DNA from: Phycisphaeraceae bacterium
Lineage (GTDB): Bacteria; Planctomycetota; Phycisphaerae; Phycisphaerales; UBA1924
Length of the DNA stretch: 64,000 nt
Direction: 5' to 3'
Assembly: GCA_026126305.1 (NCBI GenBank)
Contig: JAHCJI010000008.1
Location: forward strand, 1-64,000
The notes beneath the pieces were generated by a model. That model was not told where the DNA came from. It searched no databases and was given only the letters and a program-made list of their open reading frames with translations. Both the position numbers and the translations under genes were made by a program. Shown piece after piece: positions 16,253 through 25,182 of this stretch (position 1 is its first letter; each line of letters opens with the position of its first letter).

Positions 16253-17539
16253 TCAGCCACCATCGAAACGGCGGAGCACCTCGTCTACGTCGATGCCGCC
16301 CGTGGTCTTGGGCATGGCATCGCGCTGGGCAGGGGTCAGGGTCTGGAGCACGCGGTCGATGAATCGCTTATCGAGTGCCTCACGCGCTGCCCGTGCGTCC
16401 TCGATGGCCTGGGTCTTGGCCTGATACTCCTCCCACTTCGCCTCGTTCCAATCGAAGCCCATGGAGCGTTGGAATGCCAGAAACTCGGCACGGGCGGTGG
16501 CCCACTTCTGGTTGGCCGGCTCGGCCTCTCGGGTGTACTGGACCAGTGCGGCGTCGATGGCATCACGCTGCTGGGCCGTAAGGCCCTCGGACTTCAGGGC
16601 CGATTCTTGCGTGCGGTGGAAGTCGTTGGGCTCGTAGATCTCGGGCCAGCGGGCGCGCTTGTAGGCCAGGTCCCACTCGGCCCGGCGGTGTTCGGGCAAT
16701 GCCTGATGCACGCGTCGCACGGCGCGTTCGTTGGCGGCGTTGAACCGCTCAGTCAGCTGCGCCATGTCCTTTTCGAGTTGCTCCTGGATGGCCTCGCTCA
16801 TGTCGCCCTCGCTCATGGCCTTGGCCATGGCGCGGAATGCCTCGATGGCCTTCTGGACCATCGGCCCACACAGGGCGTCGACCTCGCGCTCGTACTCGTA
16901 GAGCGCCTGTGCGGCGGCGTCATCGCCCTCAGCGGGAAGCAGCGGCGGGTCGAGGTCGCGGCCGATGCGGATGAGGTCGATCACACCCTCGCCGCCCCCG
17001 TTCATGTCCGACATCGCGACGGCCATCTCGCGCTGGTGGGCACCGATCACACGTTGGTGGGCGGCTTTCTGGTTGTTGTCGGTGGCCAACGCGGCCAAGT
17101 CATGGATGAACTCATCACCAAGTGCGATCACGCGGTCGAGAAAGCCCAGGGCGGCACGCATGGTCTCGGCCATGACCTTCTCGAAGTTCTCATAGTTCTC
17201 GCCCATGGCCTCTTCGGACTTCTCCATGAGGTCGCGCATGACCACGGCTGCGTCGCGGTACTTGCCGTGATACTCGCGATGGATGTCCATGGCCAGCTCG
17301 CGCTGGAGTTCGTCAAAGCCCATGAGCGTGGCGAAGTAGGCCGCCGACTCGCGGGGGATCGCCAGGATCATCATCTCCTGGAGCATCTCGTCGTCTTCGT
17401 CGGCCTGGTCGGCTTGCTCCTGCGGTGCCGACTGTCCCATGGCAGACGCCGGCATCCAAAGTCCCGCGAGCCCCATGTTCGGCCCTTGGGCCGCCAAGGC
17501 CGAGCCCGCCACCGCCGCGATGATCCAACTCGTGTGCAT
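16253..17539 (-). CDS. Exported alpha-helical protein of unknown function
   Basis: 428-aa protein with a signal peptide ('MHTSWIIAAVAGSALAAQ'); the ATG at 17539 opens it directly. The mature part is almost entirely helical and acidic. It contains 'LTAQQRDAIDAAL' and 'LTPAQRDAMPK', which resemble the LTxxQ motif of Spy/CpxP-type periplasmic proteins, but the protein is several times longer than those. No enzymatic motif was seen. A periplasmic chaperone-like or structural role is only a guess. It is followed by a terminator. Confidence 0.7.
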   Translation of the reverse strand: MHTSWIIAAVAGSALAAQGPNMGLAGLWMPASAMGQSAPQEQADQADEDDEMLQEMMILAIPRESAAYFATLMGFDELQRELAMDIHREYHGKYRDAAVVMRDLMEKSEEAMGENYENFEKVMAETMRAALGFLDRVIALGDEFIHDLAALATDNNQKAAHQRVIGAHQREMAVAMSDMNGGGEGVIDLIRIGRDLDPPLLPAEGDDAAAQALYEYEREVDALCGPMVQKAIEAFRAMAKAMSEGDMSEAIQEQLEKDMAQLTERFNAANERAVRRVHQALPEHRRAEWDLAYKRARWPEIYEPNDFHRTQESALKSEGLTAQQRDAIDAALVQYTREAEPANQKWATARAEFLAFQRSMGFDWNEAKWEEYQAKTQAIEDARAAREALDKRFIDRVLQTLTPAQRDAMPKTTGGIDVDEVLRRFDGG

Positions 17540-17654
17540 GGAATATCCCCTTCCGCCGGGGCCTGCCCGACGCCACAGTCTACCACCTGCTTGTTGGGCG
17601 GGTTGCGGGCGGCCTTTCGCACGGCGAAGGCCGCCTCTAGGCGGATGATACAGG

Positions 17655-18590
17655 TTAGCGGTAACTCCAAGGCTCGCCGGGCGAGTAGCCCAGGAGGTCG
17701 TACAGCTCGGCCCGGGTCTGCATGTCGCCCAGCGAGGCCCCGACGCCGCCGTCGCGTTTGAGCGTCGCCAACAGGCGTTCGACGGCCTTCATCGCCACGC
17801 GCAGGGTCGAGACGGGGTAAATCACCAGGTGGTAGCCCATCTGGGCGAAACGCTCACGCGAGATCATCGGGGTCTTTCCGAACTCGGTCATGTTGGCAAG
17901 CACGTATGGGCTTTGGCCTGTATCGCCAACACGAGCGTGTTTCATGGCGTTGGCGAAGGCCTCGAATTCCGCCTCGTTCTGGAGCCCCTCGGGGAAGATC
18001 ATGCTCGCGCCGGCCTTGGCGTAGAGCGTGGCCCGGGCGATGGCCTCGTCCATCCCGCTCACGCCACGGGCGTCGGTGCGGGCGCAGATTATGAACGCCG
18101 GGTCGGCGGTGTCGAGCGCGGCCCGGGCGGCCCAAGCGATCTTGCTGGCGGCCTGCTCGGCTGATATAAGCGTCTTGCCGTCGAGGTGGCCGCAGCGCTT
18201 GGGAAAGACCTGGTCCTCGAGGTGCAGCCCCGCAGCACCGGCACGCTGGTACTCGATCACCGTGCGGCGGGTCATCTCTTCCTCGCCGAAGCCCGTGTCG
18301 GCGTCGGCGATGACGGGCAACGCCGGGGCCCCGGGCTCCAGACGAGAGCCATCGACCACTTCGCGGACGGTGGACACGAATCGGTCGAGGGTGAGCAAGC
18401 CCACGTCGGGCACGCCCGCGGCCGCGCTGGTGGCGGCCCCCGAGACATAGGCGGCCTCAAAGCCCGCCCGCGCCACGGCCCGGGCTGTCAGGCCATTGAA
18501 AGCGCCCGGGGCCATGACCGTGCCCCTGTCCATGGCGGCCCGGAGGCGTTGTGCCGGCTTCTGATCGGTATTTGATAAGGTCCTTTGCAT
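17655..18590 (-). CDS. prpB: 2-Methylisocitrate lyase (isocitrate lyase/PEP mutase family)
   Basis: Enzyme of 311 aa that splits 2-methylisocitrate into pyruvate and succinate. It has 'PVIADADTGFG' (metal-binding aspartates) and the catalytic cysteine in 'FPKRCGHLDGK' (Cys133), the KRCGH signature of the lyases. The start at 18590 gives a sequence colinear with PrpB; longer upstream starts add an unrelated leader. No prpC or prpD lies nearby, so the substrate is inferred from sequence only. A related oxaloacetate hydrolase or other family member is possible. Confidence 0.8.
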   Translation of the reverse strand: MQRTLSNTDQKPAQRLRAAMDRGTVMAPGAFNGLTARAVARAGFEAAYVSGAATSAAAGVPDVGLLTLDRFVSTVREVVDGSRLEPGAPALPVIADADTGFGEEEMTRRTVIEYQRAGAAGLHLEDQVFPKRCGHLDGKTLISAEQAASKIAWAARAALDTADPAFIICARTDARGVSGMDEAIARATLYAKAGASMIFPEGLQNEAEFEAFANAMKHARVGDTGQSPYVLANMTEFGKTPMISRERFAQMGYHLVIYPVSTLRVAMKAVERLLATLKRDGGVGASLGDMQTRAELYDLLGYSPGEPWSYR

Positions 18591-18716
18591 CTGGGAATGG
18601 TAGGGAACGGGCAGGGCGTCCGGAAAATTTTTCAGCCTTTGTGTTCTTGGACTGAATTGGGGTCCGGGAACGGTCGATGGGCAATGGCAGAGGTCCGAGA
18701 TCCACCGGAGTAAGCC

Positions 18717-19781
18717 ATGAACAGAATGGATGACGAGCGATTTGGGTTGCATGTTGTTGAGCAAGAGCCTGACGCGGCTTGTGCCCGGGACTGCGGGGGA
18801 GACTGCAGTCGATGCCGCTGCGAAGTCGAGCCCGGCCCCGACGAGGCCGACCTGCTGACGCGTGGGCTGCTCGACAGCTTCTCCTCATTCATCGCCACGG
18901 GCGAGCCCCAGCGGCACGACGGGGACGACGAGCCTCAAGGCCAAGACTCCTTCGACAATCCCCAAGCCTCGGCCATGGACATGGCATTGGGCCGCATGGA
19001 AGCGGCTTTGGACGCGCTGGCGTCGGCCATGCCCGAACTGGCATCGCGCCTGTCCAGCGTCGAGGCCCGCGTGGATGAGGTCGAGTCGATCGAGTGGGTC
19101 GAGCCCGAGGTGTCTCTAGACGCCGCCGGAGCGGTCGACCGCGTCGCAGTGGCCGATTCGCTGAAGGACCGGCTGAGCGCGGTCCGTCGCGAGTGCGATC
19201 GGCTGTCGAACGTGCCCATCGAGCGGATCGAGACTCGCGTGGCCGCCGCCGAGGAATCCCTGGGGTCGCTGGTCGAGCGAGCCGAGGCCGCCGCACGGGT
19301 GTGCCAGGCCGAGAGACGCGCCGCCGAGAGCGTGTGCGAACGGCTGGAGACCCTGGCCTCCACGTTGACGCCTTGGGTGGAATTACTCGAGTTTCGAGAG
19401 ACCGAGGACGGGCTGCCCAGGCCGATGGCGGCGCTGCTGCGATTGGCCGGCGAGGCCCTGGTGCGCGAGGTGTCGTGCGTGCGTGCGAACATGGATCGCG
19501 TCGCGGGCGTGCTGGGCTTGCCCCAGGCTGCTTGCCCGCCCGCGTCGGACATGGGCACCGAGGTCTTGTCGCCGGATGTCGTGCAGGTGGAGGGGCCGAT
19601 GGAGTTCCATGAATCAGATGCGGACCAGCCCGAGCGAAAGCGGGGCCGCCCCGCACGTGCGGTTCGCTCGAAGGGTGCCGACGCGGAAACCCCAAGGCGC
19701 GCGTCGTCGCAGAAGCGTTTGGCCGCCGAAGCCAGGCTTCGCGCCCGCACGCGGGTCGAGGGTCGCCCGCCCCGCCGCTGA
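18717..19781 (+). CDS. Uncharacterised coiled-coil protein with AT-hook-like tail
   Basis: 354-aa protein, not recognised. The ATG at 18717 has GGAG 4 bases upstream. Near the N terminus lies a cysteine cluster ('CARDCGGDCSRCRC'), which could bind metal. The middle (about 85-260) is acidic and coiled-coil forming. The C-terminal ~45 residues are strongly basic and include 'ERKRGRPARAVR', which resembles an AT-hook DNA-binding motif. A DNA- or chromosome-associated structural role is possible but unproven. Confidence 0.65.
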   Translation: MNRMDDERFGLHVVEQEPDAACARDCGGDCSRCRCEVEPGPDEADLLTRGLLDSFSSFIATGEPQRHDGDDEPQGQDSFDNPQASAMDMALGRMEAALDALASAMPELASRLSSVEARVDEVESIEWVEPEVSLDAAGAVDRVAVADSLKDRLSAVRRECDRLSNVPIERIETRVAAAEESLGSLVERAEAAARVCQAERRAAESVCERLETLASTLTPWVELLEFRETEDGLPRPMAALLRLAGEALVREVSCVRANMDRVAGVLGLPQAACPPASDMGTEVLSPDVVQVEGPMEFHESDADQPERKRGRPARAVRSKGADAETPRRASSQKRLAAEARLRARTRVEGRPPRR

Positions 19782-19853
19782 CGCGAGCGAGAGGTGGGTG
19801 CTAGCGTCTATGCGTGCATGAACGATCGGGGCGTGGCCCCGGGGGAGAGCGCG

Positions 19854-20324
19854 ATGGACCCGCACGGCCCGAACCTGGCAAGCGAGATCGACATCGGGCC
19901 CCAAGGCTCGGACACGACCACGCCACTGCCAACGCCAGCAGGCCACGCGGGCCTGCGCGTCCGCGTGCGTCCCGAATACCTGCCCGCCCGCAGCGATCCG
20001 CACCAGCCGATGCACGTGTTCGCCTATCACGTGACGCTCGATTACGAAGCGTCCGTGGATGCACCTCGCGTGCAGGTGGTCGATCGCCACTGGCGCATCA
20101 TCGACGCCTCAGGAGGCGAAGACACCGTCGACGGCGAGGGCGTCGTGGGCCTGCAACCGATCCTCGTGCCCGGCGAACGCTTCGAGTACGCCAGCTACTG
20201 CCCGCTCCGCTCGCGATGGGGCACGATGGAAGGCCACTACGGCGTCGTCACCCTCGACGAGCACGACCGCCCCACCGCACGACACGAGGCGGCCATCGGG
20301 CGGTTCTACCTGGTTTCGAGCTGA
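19854..20324 (+). CDS. apaG: ApaG domain protein
   Basis: 156-aa protein. The ATG at 19854 is chosen because GGGGGAG lies 6 bases upstream; an in-frame ATG at 19818 has no such site. ApaG features: 'FAYHVTLDYEASVDAPRVQV', 'RHWRIIDASGGEDTVDGEGV', 'GLQPILVPGERFEYASYCPL' and 'GTMEGHYGVVT'. ApaG is a small fibronectin-III-like domain linked in enterobacteria to Co/Mg efflux and Ap4A metabolism; its biochemical role is not settled. The ~40-residue N-terminal extension is unusual. The gene converges on kynU. Confidence 0.9.
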   Translation: MDPHGPNLASEIDIGPQGSDTTTPLPTPAGHAGLRVRVRPEYLPARSDPHQPMHVFAYHVTLDYEASVDAPRVQVVDRHWRIIDASGGEDTVDGEGVVGLQPILVPGERFEYASYCPLRSRWGTMEGHYGVVTLDEHDRPTARHEAAIGRFYLVSS

Positions 20325-20370
20325 ATGGTTTCGGGCTGAGTGGTTTCGAGCTGGACGGCCACGAACTGAT

Positions 20371-21642
20371 TCAGGCAAGTGCCTTGCCGGTCACCTCCGC
20401 GATCGCCGCCGCTGCTCTCGCGCAGTCGGCGAAGGTGTTGTAGAGCGGCACGGGCGCCAGGCGCACGATGTCGGGCTCGCGGAAGTCGGCCACCACGCCC
20501 TGGGCCTGGAGCGCATCGCGCACCGCGCGGGCGCGCTCGCCGAAGGCAATCGAGAGCTGGCACCCGCGTTGGGCCGGGTCGCTCGGCGTGATGATGCGTG
20601 CCCCCGGCGCGACGCCCAGCACCGCCCGCTCGAGGAAGCCGGTCAGTTTCAGGCTCTTCTCGCGCAGGGCCGCCATGCCCACGCGGTCGAAGATTTCCAG
20701 CGACGCCGCCAGCGGGGCCATCGCCAGGATGGGCGGGTTGGAAAGCTGCCAGCCGTCGGCACCCGGCCTGGGCACGAAGCCGCTCTCCATCTTGAAACGC
20801 GTGGCCGGGTCGTTGCCCCACCAGCCGGCCAGGCGGGGGATGTCGGGATTGTCGCCGTGGCGTTCGTGGACGAAGCAGCCGGCGATCGCCCCCGGGCCGG
20901 CGTTGCAGTACTTGTACCCGCACCACACGGCAAAGTCGGCGTCGCAGTCGTGCAGTTGCAGCGGCACGTTGCCCGCGGCGTGGGCGCAATCCCAGCCCAC
21001 CATCGCCCCCACGCCGTGCCCCGCGGCGGTGATGGCGGGCATGTCGAACCACTGCCCGGTGCGATACTGCACAGCCGCGAGCATCACCAGCGCCAGCGTG
21101 TCGCCCACGCGCTCGATGGACCCGACAATGTCCTCGGTGCGCAGCGTGTCCTCGCCCGCGCGCGGTGCCAGGCGGATCGTGTGCTCGCGCGGGTCCAGCC
21201 CGCGATGGGCCAGGTGGCTCTCCACCGCGTAGTCATCGCTGGGAAAGAGCGCGTCCTCGACCAGGATCTTCGTGCGGATGCCACGCGGCTGGTAAAAGCT
21301 GGCCAGCATCAGGTGCAGGTTGGCCGTCAGGCCGTTCATCATGACCACCTCGCCCGGCCTTGCCCCCACCAATCGCGCGCCCGTCTCGCGGAAGCGCTCG
21401 TGGTAGGCGAACCATGGGTTTGCGCCGTGCAGGTGGGCGTCGACGGCCAGCGTGGCCCAGTCGTCCAGTTCCTGCTTCACCGCGTCGCGGGCCGCGTGAG
21501 GCATGAGCCCCAGCGAGTTGCCCGTGAAGTAGGCCACTTCCTTGCCGTTCGTGTCGCGGGGGATCGCAAACAGCGAACGCTCGCCGGCCAGCGGGTCGGC
21601 GGCGTCGAGAGCCAGTGCCTCGTCAAGCAGTGGCGTCTTCAC
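20371..21642 (-). CDS. kynU: Kynureninase
   Basis: PLP enzyme of 423 aa that hydrolyses kynurenine or 3-hydroxykynurenine to (3-hydroxy)anthranilate and alanine. Signatures are 'YFTGNSLGLMP', 'GWDCAHAAGNVPLQLHD' and the PLP lysine in 'WCGYKYCNAGPGA' (Lys244). Start GTG at 21642 overlaps the TGA of the upstream decarboxylase gene (GTGA), so the two are translationally coupled. The enzyme feeds 3-hydroxyanthranilate toward the ACMS decarboxylase, through a 3,4-dioxygenase that is not in this window. Confidence 0.95.
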   Translation of the reverse strand: MKTPLLDEALALDAADPLAGERSLFAIPRDTNGKEVAYFTGNSLGLMPHAARDAVKQELDDWATLAVDAHLHGANPWFAYHERFRETGARLVGARPGEVVMMNGLTANLHLMLASFYQPRGIRTKILVEDALFPSDDYAVESHLAHRGLDPREHTIRLAPRAGEDTLRTEDIVGSIERVGDTLALVMLAAVQYRTGQWFDMPAITAAGHGVGAMVGWDCAHAAGNVPLQLHDCDADFAVWCGYKYCNAGPGAIAGCFVHERHGDNPDIPRLAGWWGNDPATRFKMESGFVPRPGADGWQLSNPPILAMAPLAASLEIFDRVGMAALREKSLKLTGFLERAVLGVAPGARIITPSDPAQRGCQLSIAFGERARAVRDALQAQGVVADFREPDIVRLAPVPLYNTFADCARAAAAIAEVTGKALA

Positions 21643-22781
21643 TTGGACGCCTCCGAGGGTTCCTTGGGGAAGCTGGCCGAACGCTCTCGGGCGGCCTTCT
21701 GCTCCTCGACCAGGCCCGGGAAGGCGTTGGCTTCCAGGCCCAGGAACTCGAGCGCCGAGCCGCTGAGCAACTGCCGCTTGGTCTTGTCGGTCAGGTCGTA
21801 CATCGAGTCGATCATCGCCCCGGGCATGGCCTCGCCCAGCGGGAACGGATAATCGCTGCCCAGGGCCACGCGCCGCTCGTCCATCATGGCGATGAGATAC
21901 CGCAGCGCGTTGCGGCTGTAGACCGCCGAATCGACCCAGAACCTGGCGGGCCTTCCATAGTCGGCCAGGTAACTCCAGGGGTTACTCGCGCAATCCACCG
22001 CCACGATGTCCGGCCGGCTGTTGTACCCGTGCTCGATGCGGCCGATGGTGTAGGGGAACGAGCCCCCCCCGTGCGCGAAGCACACCCGCAGGTTGGGGAA
22101 GCGGTCGAACACGCCGCCGAAGATCATCGCGCACACCGCCCGGGCCGTCTCGGCGGGCATGCCCACCAGCCAGGGCAGCCAGTACTTGCCCATCTGGTCG
22201 CGGCCCATCATGTCCCACGGATGCACCAGGATGCTCGCCCCCAGTTGCTCGCACGCGGCGAACACGTCCAGCAGCGCCGGCTCCCACAGGTTCCAGTCGG
22301 GCGCGCCGGGCCTTTCGATGTGGCTGCCGATCTGGATGCCGCGCATGCCCAGGTCGCCCATGCAGCGCTCCAGTTCCTTGATGGCCAGCGCGGGGTCCTG
22401 CATCGGCAGCGTGCCCAGGGCGATGAACCGCTCGGGGTGCTGGCGGCAGCGCTCGGCCAGGTCGTCGTTGAGCAGCCGCGCCACTTCGAGCGTGTGCTCG
22501 GGTTTCGCCCAATAGCCGAACATCACCGGCACGGTCGAGACCACCTGCACCTGCACGTTGTTCAGTTCCATGTCGCGCAGGCGGGCATCGGCGTGCAGGC
22601 AGTTGGGCTTCACGTCGCGGAAGTGCTTCCCGTCGATGGTCAGGCGCGAGCCGCCCGCGAATGGGCCCGGATCGCTGCCGGAGATGGGCGCCATGTGAAC
22701 CCACCCGCCATACCCAAACTTGGCCGCAAAGTCTGGAAGTGTTGGGGGCAACATGTGCGTATGCAGGTCGATCTTGAACAT
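21639..22781 (-). CDS. 2-Amino-3-carboxymuconate-6-semialdehyde decarboxylase (ACMSD)
   Basis: Amidohydrolase-superfamily enzyme of 380 aa. The start at 22781 places 'MFKIDLHTHMLPP' first, with the metal-binding HxH. Other family stretches are 'AVYSRNALRYLIAMMD', 'CFAHGGGSFPYTIGRIEHG' and 'ALGSDYPFPLGE' (metal-binding aspartate). ACMSD removes CO2 from ACMS, diverting the kynurenine pathway from quinolinate/NAD synthesis to degradation. The coupling with kynU supports this over other members of the family, such as gamma-resorcylate decarboxylases. Confidence 0.85.
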   Translation of the reverse strand: MFKIDLHTHMLPPTLPDFAAKFGYGGWVHMAPISGSDPGPFAGGSRLTIDGKHFRDVKPNCLHADARLRDMELNNVQVQVVSTVPVMFGYWAKPEHTLEVARLLNDDLAERCRQHPERFIALGTLPMQDPALAIKELERCMGDLGMRGIQIGSHIERPGAPDWNLWEPALLDVFAACEQLGASILVHPWDMMGRDQMGKYWLPWLVGMPAETARAVCAMIFGGVFDRFPNLRVCFAHGGGSFPYTIGRIEHGYNSRPDIVAVDCASNPWSYLADYGRPARFWVDSAVYSRNALRYLIAMMDERRVALGSDYPFPLGEAMPGAMIDSMYDLTDKTKRQLLSGSALEFLGLEANAFPGLVEEQKAARERSASFPKEPSEASK

Positions 22782-22975
22782 GGGGCGGGAGTGTAGGGGC
22801 GGGCATCGGGCATCGGGCTGCGCAGGACGTCCGTGCCACCGAACTCGGTCCTCCGAAATCGGTGTCTTCGGATCGCACCCAAGGCGGCAGACACCAACCT
22901 CCAAAGACGCAGGCCCATGGCCTTTCACCACGACTCACCACCACCCCCACCCCCACGCCCCCCGATCGATCCACG

Positions 22976-23207
22976 CCAAGCCCGGAATGGAGCGCACCAA
23001 GCCTGGGATGGAGCAAACCAAGCCCGGGACAGAGCAAACCAAACCTGGGACAGAGCATCCCGGGCCCCGGGAAGGAGCATCCCAGGCCTGGGATGGAGCA
23101 AACCAAGCCCGGGATGGAGCAAACCAAGCCCGGGAAGGAGCAAACCAGGCCCGGGACAGAGCATCCCGAGCCCCGGGAAGGAGCAAACCAGGTCTGGGAT
23201 GGAGCAT
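22976..23207. repeat. 21-bp tandem minisatellite, about 11 units
   Basis: Consecutive units of 21 bp (one may be 22) built on 'ccaagcccgggatggagc' plus AAA or ATC, with 1-5 changes per unit. Because the period is a multiple of three, both strands stay open in several frames, encoding 7-residue repeats such as MEQTKPG. The intergenic stretch 22782-23290 contains nothing else recognisable. The array lies directly upstream of the truncated RHS gene. It has no spacers, so it is not CRISPR. Confidence 0.9.
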
Positions 23208-23290
23208 CCCGAGGCCAAGGATATGGTCTCTGGACGGGGTGGAACGGCTCTGGCGCGGCGTGGGAGGGGTTTGCGCTCTGTGCTCGGATT

Positions 23291-24535
23291 ATGGGCGGGG
23301 CTAAGAAGAGCGAGGCCGTCCTGTTCGACATGAAGTGGACCGTCGACGACCTGAACCGCGTGGTGCAGGCCGAGCGGGGGGAGTTGGGTTCGGGTTCGAT
23401 CGCGACCCTGGCCGAGGACGAGAACTGGACGCTGACGACGGTGGGCGGCTGGGCGCTGCACACGCTCGACGGAGACGTGGACGGCGACGACCGCTGGCTG
23501 CATCTCGTCTACGACGACCGGTGGCGCGCCGTCGCCGAGCACTGGGACGACGAGGCCAAGCCGCACGCGATCTACGTGCACCATGCTGGCGGCGTGGCGG
23601 GCAGCGGCTCGTACATCGACGAACTCGCCTTCCGCGAGCGGGACGCCGACAACGACACGAACCAGGTGCTCGAGGAGCGCCGCTACTACGCGCAGAACTG
23701 GCGCAAGGACGTCGTGGCGATGCTGACCCACGACGGGGCGATGGTCGAGCAGGTGCGATATTCGAGTTACGGCGTGCCGTTCGGCTTGCCCGCGGGCGAC
23801 ACCGATTCGGATGGCGACTTCGACCTCGACGACGTGAACGCGATCACGGGTTCGTACGATGTCAGGAAGGACGCGAACCTCGACGGCGTCGTGGACGTCT
23901 TCGACATCATCCACGCGGGCAACATGGCCGGCGGCGGCGGCTTCGTGACCACGGGTCGGGACGTGTTAGGAAGCGTTGCCAACGCGAACCACTTCGGCTA
24001 CGGTGTGTATCTGCGTGATCCGGCGGTGCCGCAGTGGCACGTGCGGCATCGGGTGCTCAGAAGTAATATCGGGAGGTGGTTGACCAGGGATCCGGCGGGG
24101 TATGTGGATGGATTGAGTTTGTATGAGTATGTGGGCTCATCTGCCTTCAGCTACTACGACCCGTATGGGCTTGGCCGCGTCCGAAACTGGTTGGAAAATT
24201 GGTGGAATAATACCAAAGAAGGTTGGGAAGGTGTCAAGGAGTACTGGCTGGACCCCTCTCCTAGTCAGCCATTGCCGACATATGCTAAGGGATGCTTTGT
24301 CTTAAGCGGGGCTTGTTTTGGTGCGGCTACAAAGGGGAAAGGGGCTCGTATTCTAGAGGTTTGTAGTATTGGGATGGGTGCAAATCAGGTGTTTGGGGGT
24401 GGCACCGGCTACCCGTTGATTGATGAAGCGTTGAATTCGTTCTTGCTTGGCGTCGGTGGTGGCCGAGTTGGTCGGGAAGGAGTGGACTACCTTGTTAGAC
24501 CTCGACCTCGGGAGGTGCCCTTCAACGTACGGTGA
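23291..24535 (+). CDS. RHS-repeat-associated core (tip) protein, 5'-truncated, with unknown C-terminal domain
   Basis: Reading frame of 414 aa from ATG at 23291; the frame stays open upstream through the minisatellite, so the true start is unclear. The core is the RHS tip: '[19 protein letters not shown]', '[19 protein letters not shown]' and 'RSNIGRWLTRDPAGYVDGLSLYEYV', ending in 'YYDPYGL'. A dockerin-like calcium module ('DTDSDGDFDLDD', 'DANLDGVVDVFDI') is inserted before the core end. The many upstream YD/RHS repeats of a full protein are missing. After the core come ~120 residues in less GC-rich DNA ending 'RPREVPFNVR', of unknown function: the position of a polymorphic toxin. Could be a relic or a displaced cassette. 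Confidence 0.75.
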   Translation: MGGAKKSEAVLFDMKWTVDDLNRVVQAERGELGSGSIATLAEDENWTLTTVGGWALHTLDGDVDGDDRWLHLVYDDRWRAVAEHWDDEAKPHAIYVHHAGGVAGSGSYIDELAFRERDADNDTNQVLEERRYYAQNWRKDVVAMLTHDGAMVEQVRYSSYGVPFGLPAGDTDSDGDFDLDDVNAITGSYDVRKDANLDGVVDVFDIIHAGNMAGGGGFVTTGRDVLGSVANANHFGYGVYLRDPAVPQWHVRHRVLRSNIGRWLTRDPAGYVDGLSLYEYVGSSAFSYYDPYGLGRVRNWLENWWNNTKEGWEGVKEYWLDPSPSQPLPTYAKGCFVLSGACFGAATKGKGARILEVCSIGMGANQVFGGGTGYPLIDEALNSFLLGVGGGRVGREGVDYLVRPRPREVPFNVR

Positions 24536-24556
24536 ATCTATGCGGGGAGATGTTTT

Positions 24557-25114
24557 ATGACTGTCAAGTTCAGTCGCGCAGTCGTGAGCTTTAATGTGTA
24601 TCGTTTGGTTTGGATTCTTGTTGTGCTCCCGATCCCGGTGATTCATCAGTTATTGAATGGTTTTCATCGTTATTTGGTTGTATCGACAGCAGTTATTGTC
24701 GGAATCTGCATTGCTGTTGTCTGCTGCGTGTTTGCAATCGCTATACGCAGGGTTATGAATCGACGGGCAACGTTGGTGGCTGCCGAAGTGATTCCAACTT
24801 GGCTGAGCATCTGGACTTATTTACAGTTTGTTGCATTCTTGTGTGCTCCCGTGGTGGAGTGGTCATACTACCTCCTAGCTCTTTCGATGTGCAGCACTGC
24901 CGCGTTCCTAGGATGGGTGATGTGGTTATTAGTATGCAGTAGACGCTTGAGTTGGCAAGATTCTGAGACGAACGCACCTCCTCACGTAGCCCCCGAGTCA
25001 CATCTGCCAGAGGGGACCAAGCCAGCACATCTGTGGGATACGGGCGTGTTGCTCGTTCACGATCGAAATTTCGACATCAACAATCTACGATCAGATTCTT
25101 GTTCTTCAGCGTGA
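24557..25114 (+). CDS. Low-GC four-helix membrane protein, candidate immunity protein
   Basis: 185-aa protein beginning 21 bases after the RHS frame, with GGGGAG before the ATG. Four hydrophobic segments are visible (about residues 14-30, 41-64, 83-103 and 107-127) followed by a ~55-residue hydrophilic tail. No family recognised. Base composition is far lower in GC than the rest of the window and codon use differs, a sign of recent transfer. A small membrane protein directly behind an RHS C-terminal domain is the usual place for the cognate immunity protein; that role is inference only. Confidence 0.55.
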   Translation: MTVKFSRAVVSFNVYRLVWILVVLPIPVIHQLLNGFHRYLVVSTAVIVGICIAVVCCVFAIAIRRVMNRRATLVAAEVIPTWLSIWTYLQFVAFLCAPVVEWSYYLLALSMCSTAAFLGWVMWLLVCSRRLSWQDSETNAPPHVAPESHLPEGTKPAHLWDTGVLLVHDRNFDINNLRSDSCSSA

Positions 25115-25182
25115 AGGATAACGAATCCCTCGGGAGTTGGCAGTCGAAAGTCCCACGTCGTGGCGCTCACCCACGACCGCCT

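Noticed and set aside
22976-23207. Tandem repeat as CRISPR array
   Set aside because: Units are contiguous 21-mers without unique spacers, and no cas gene is present.
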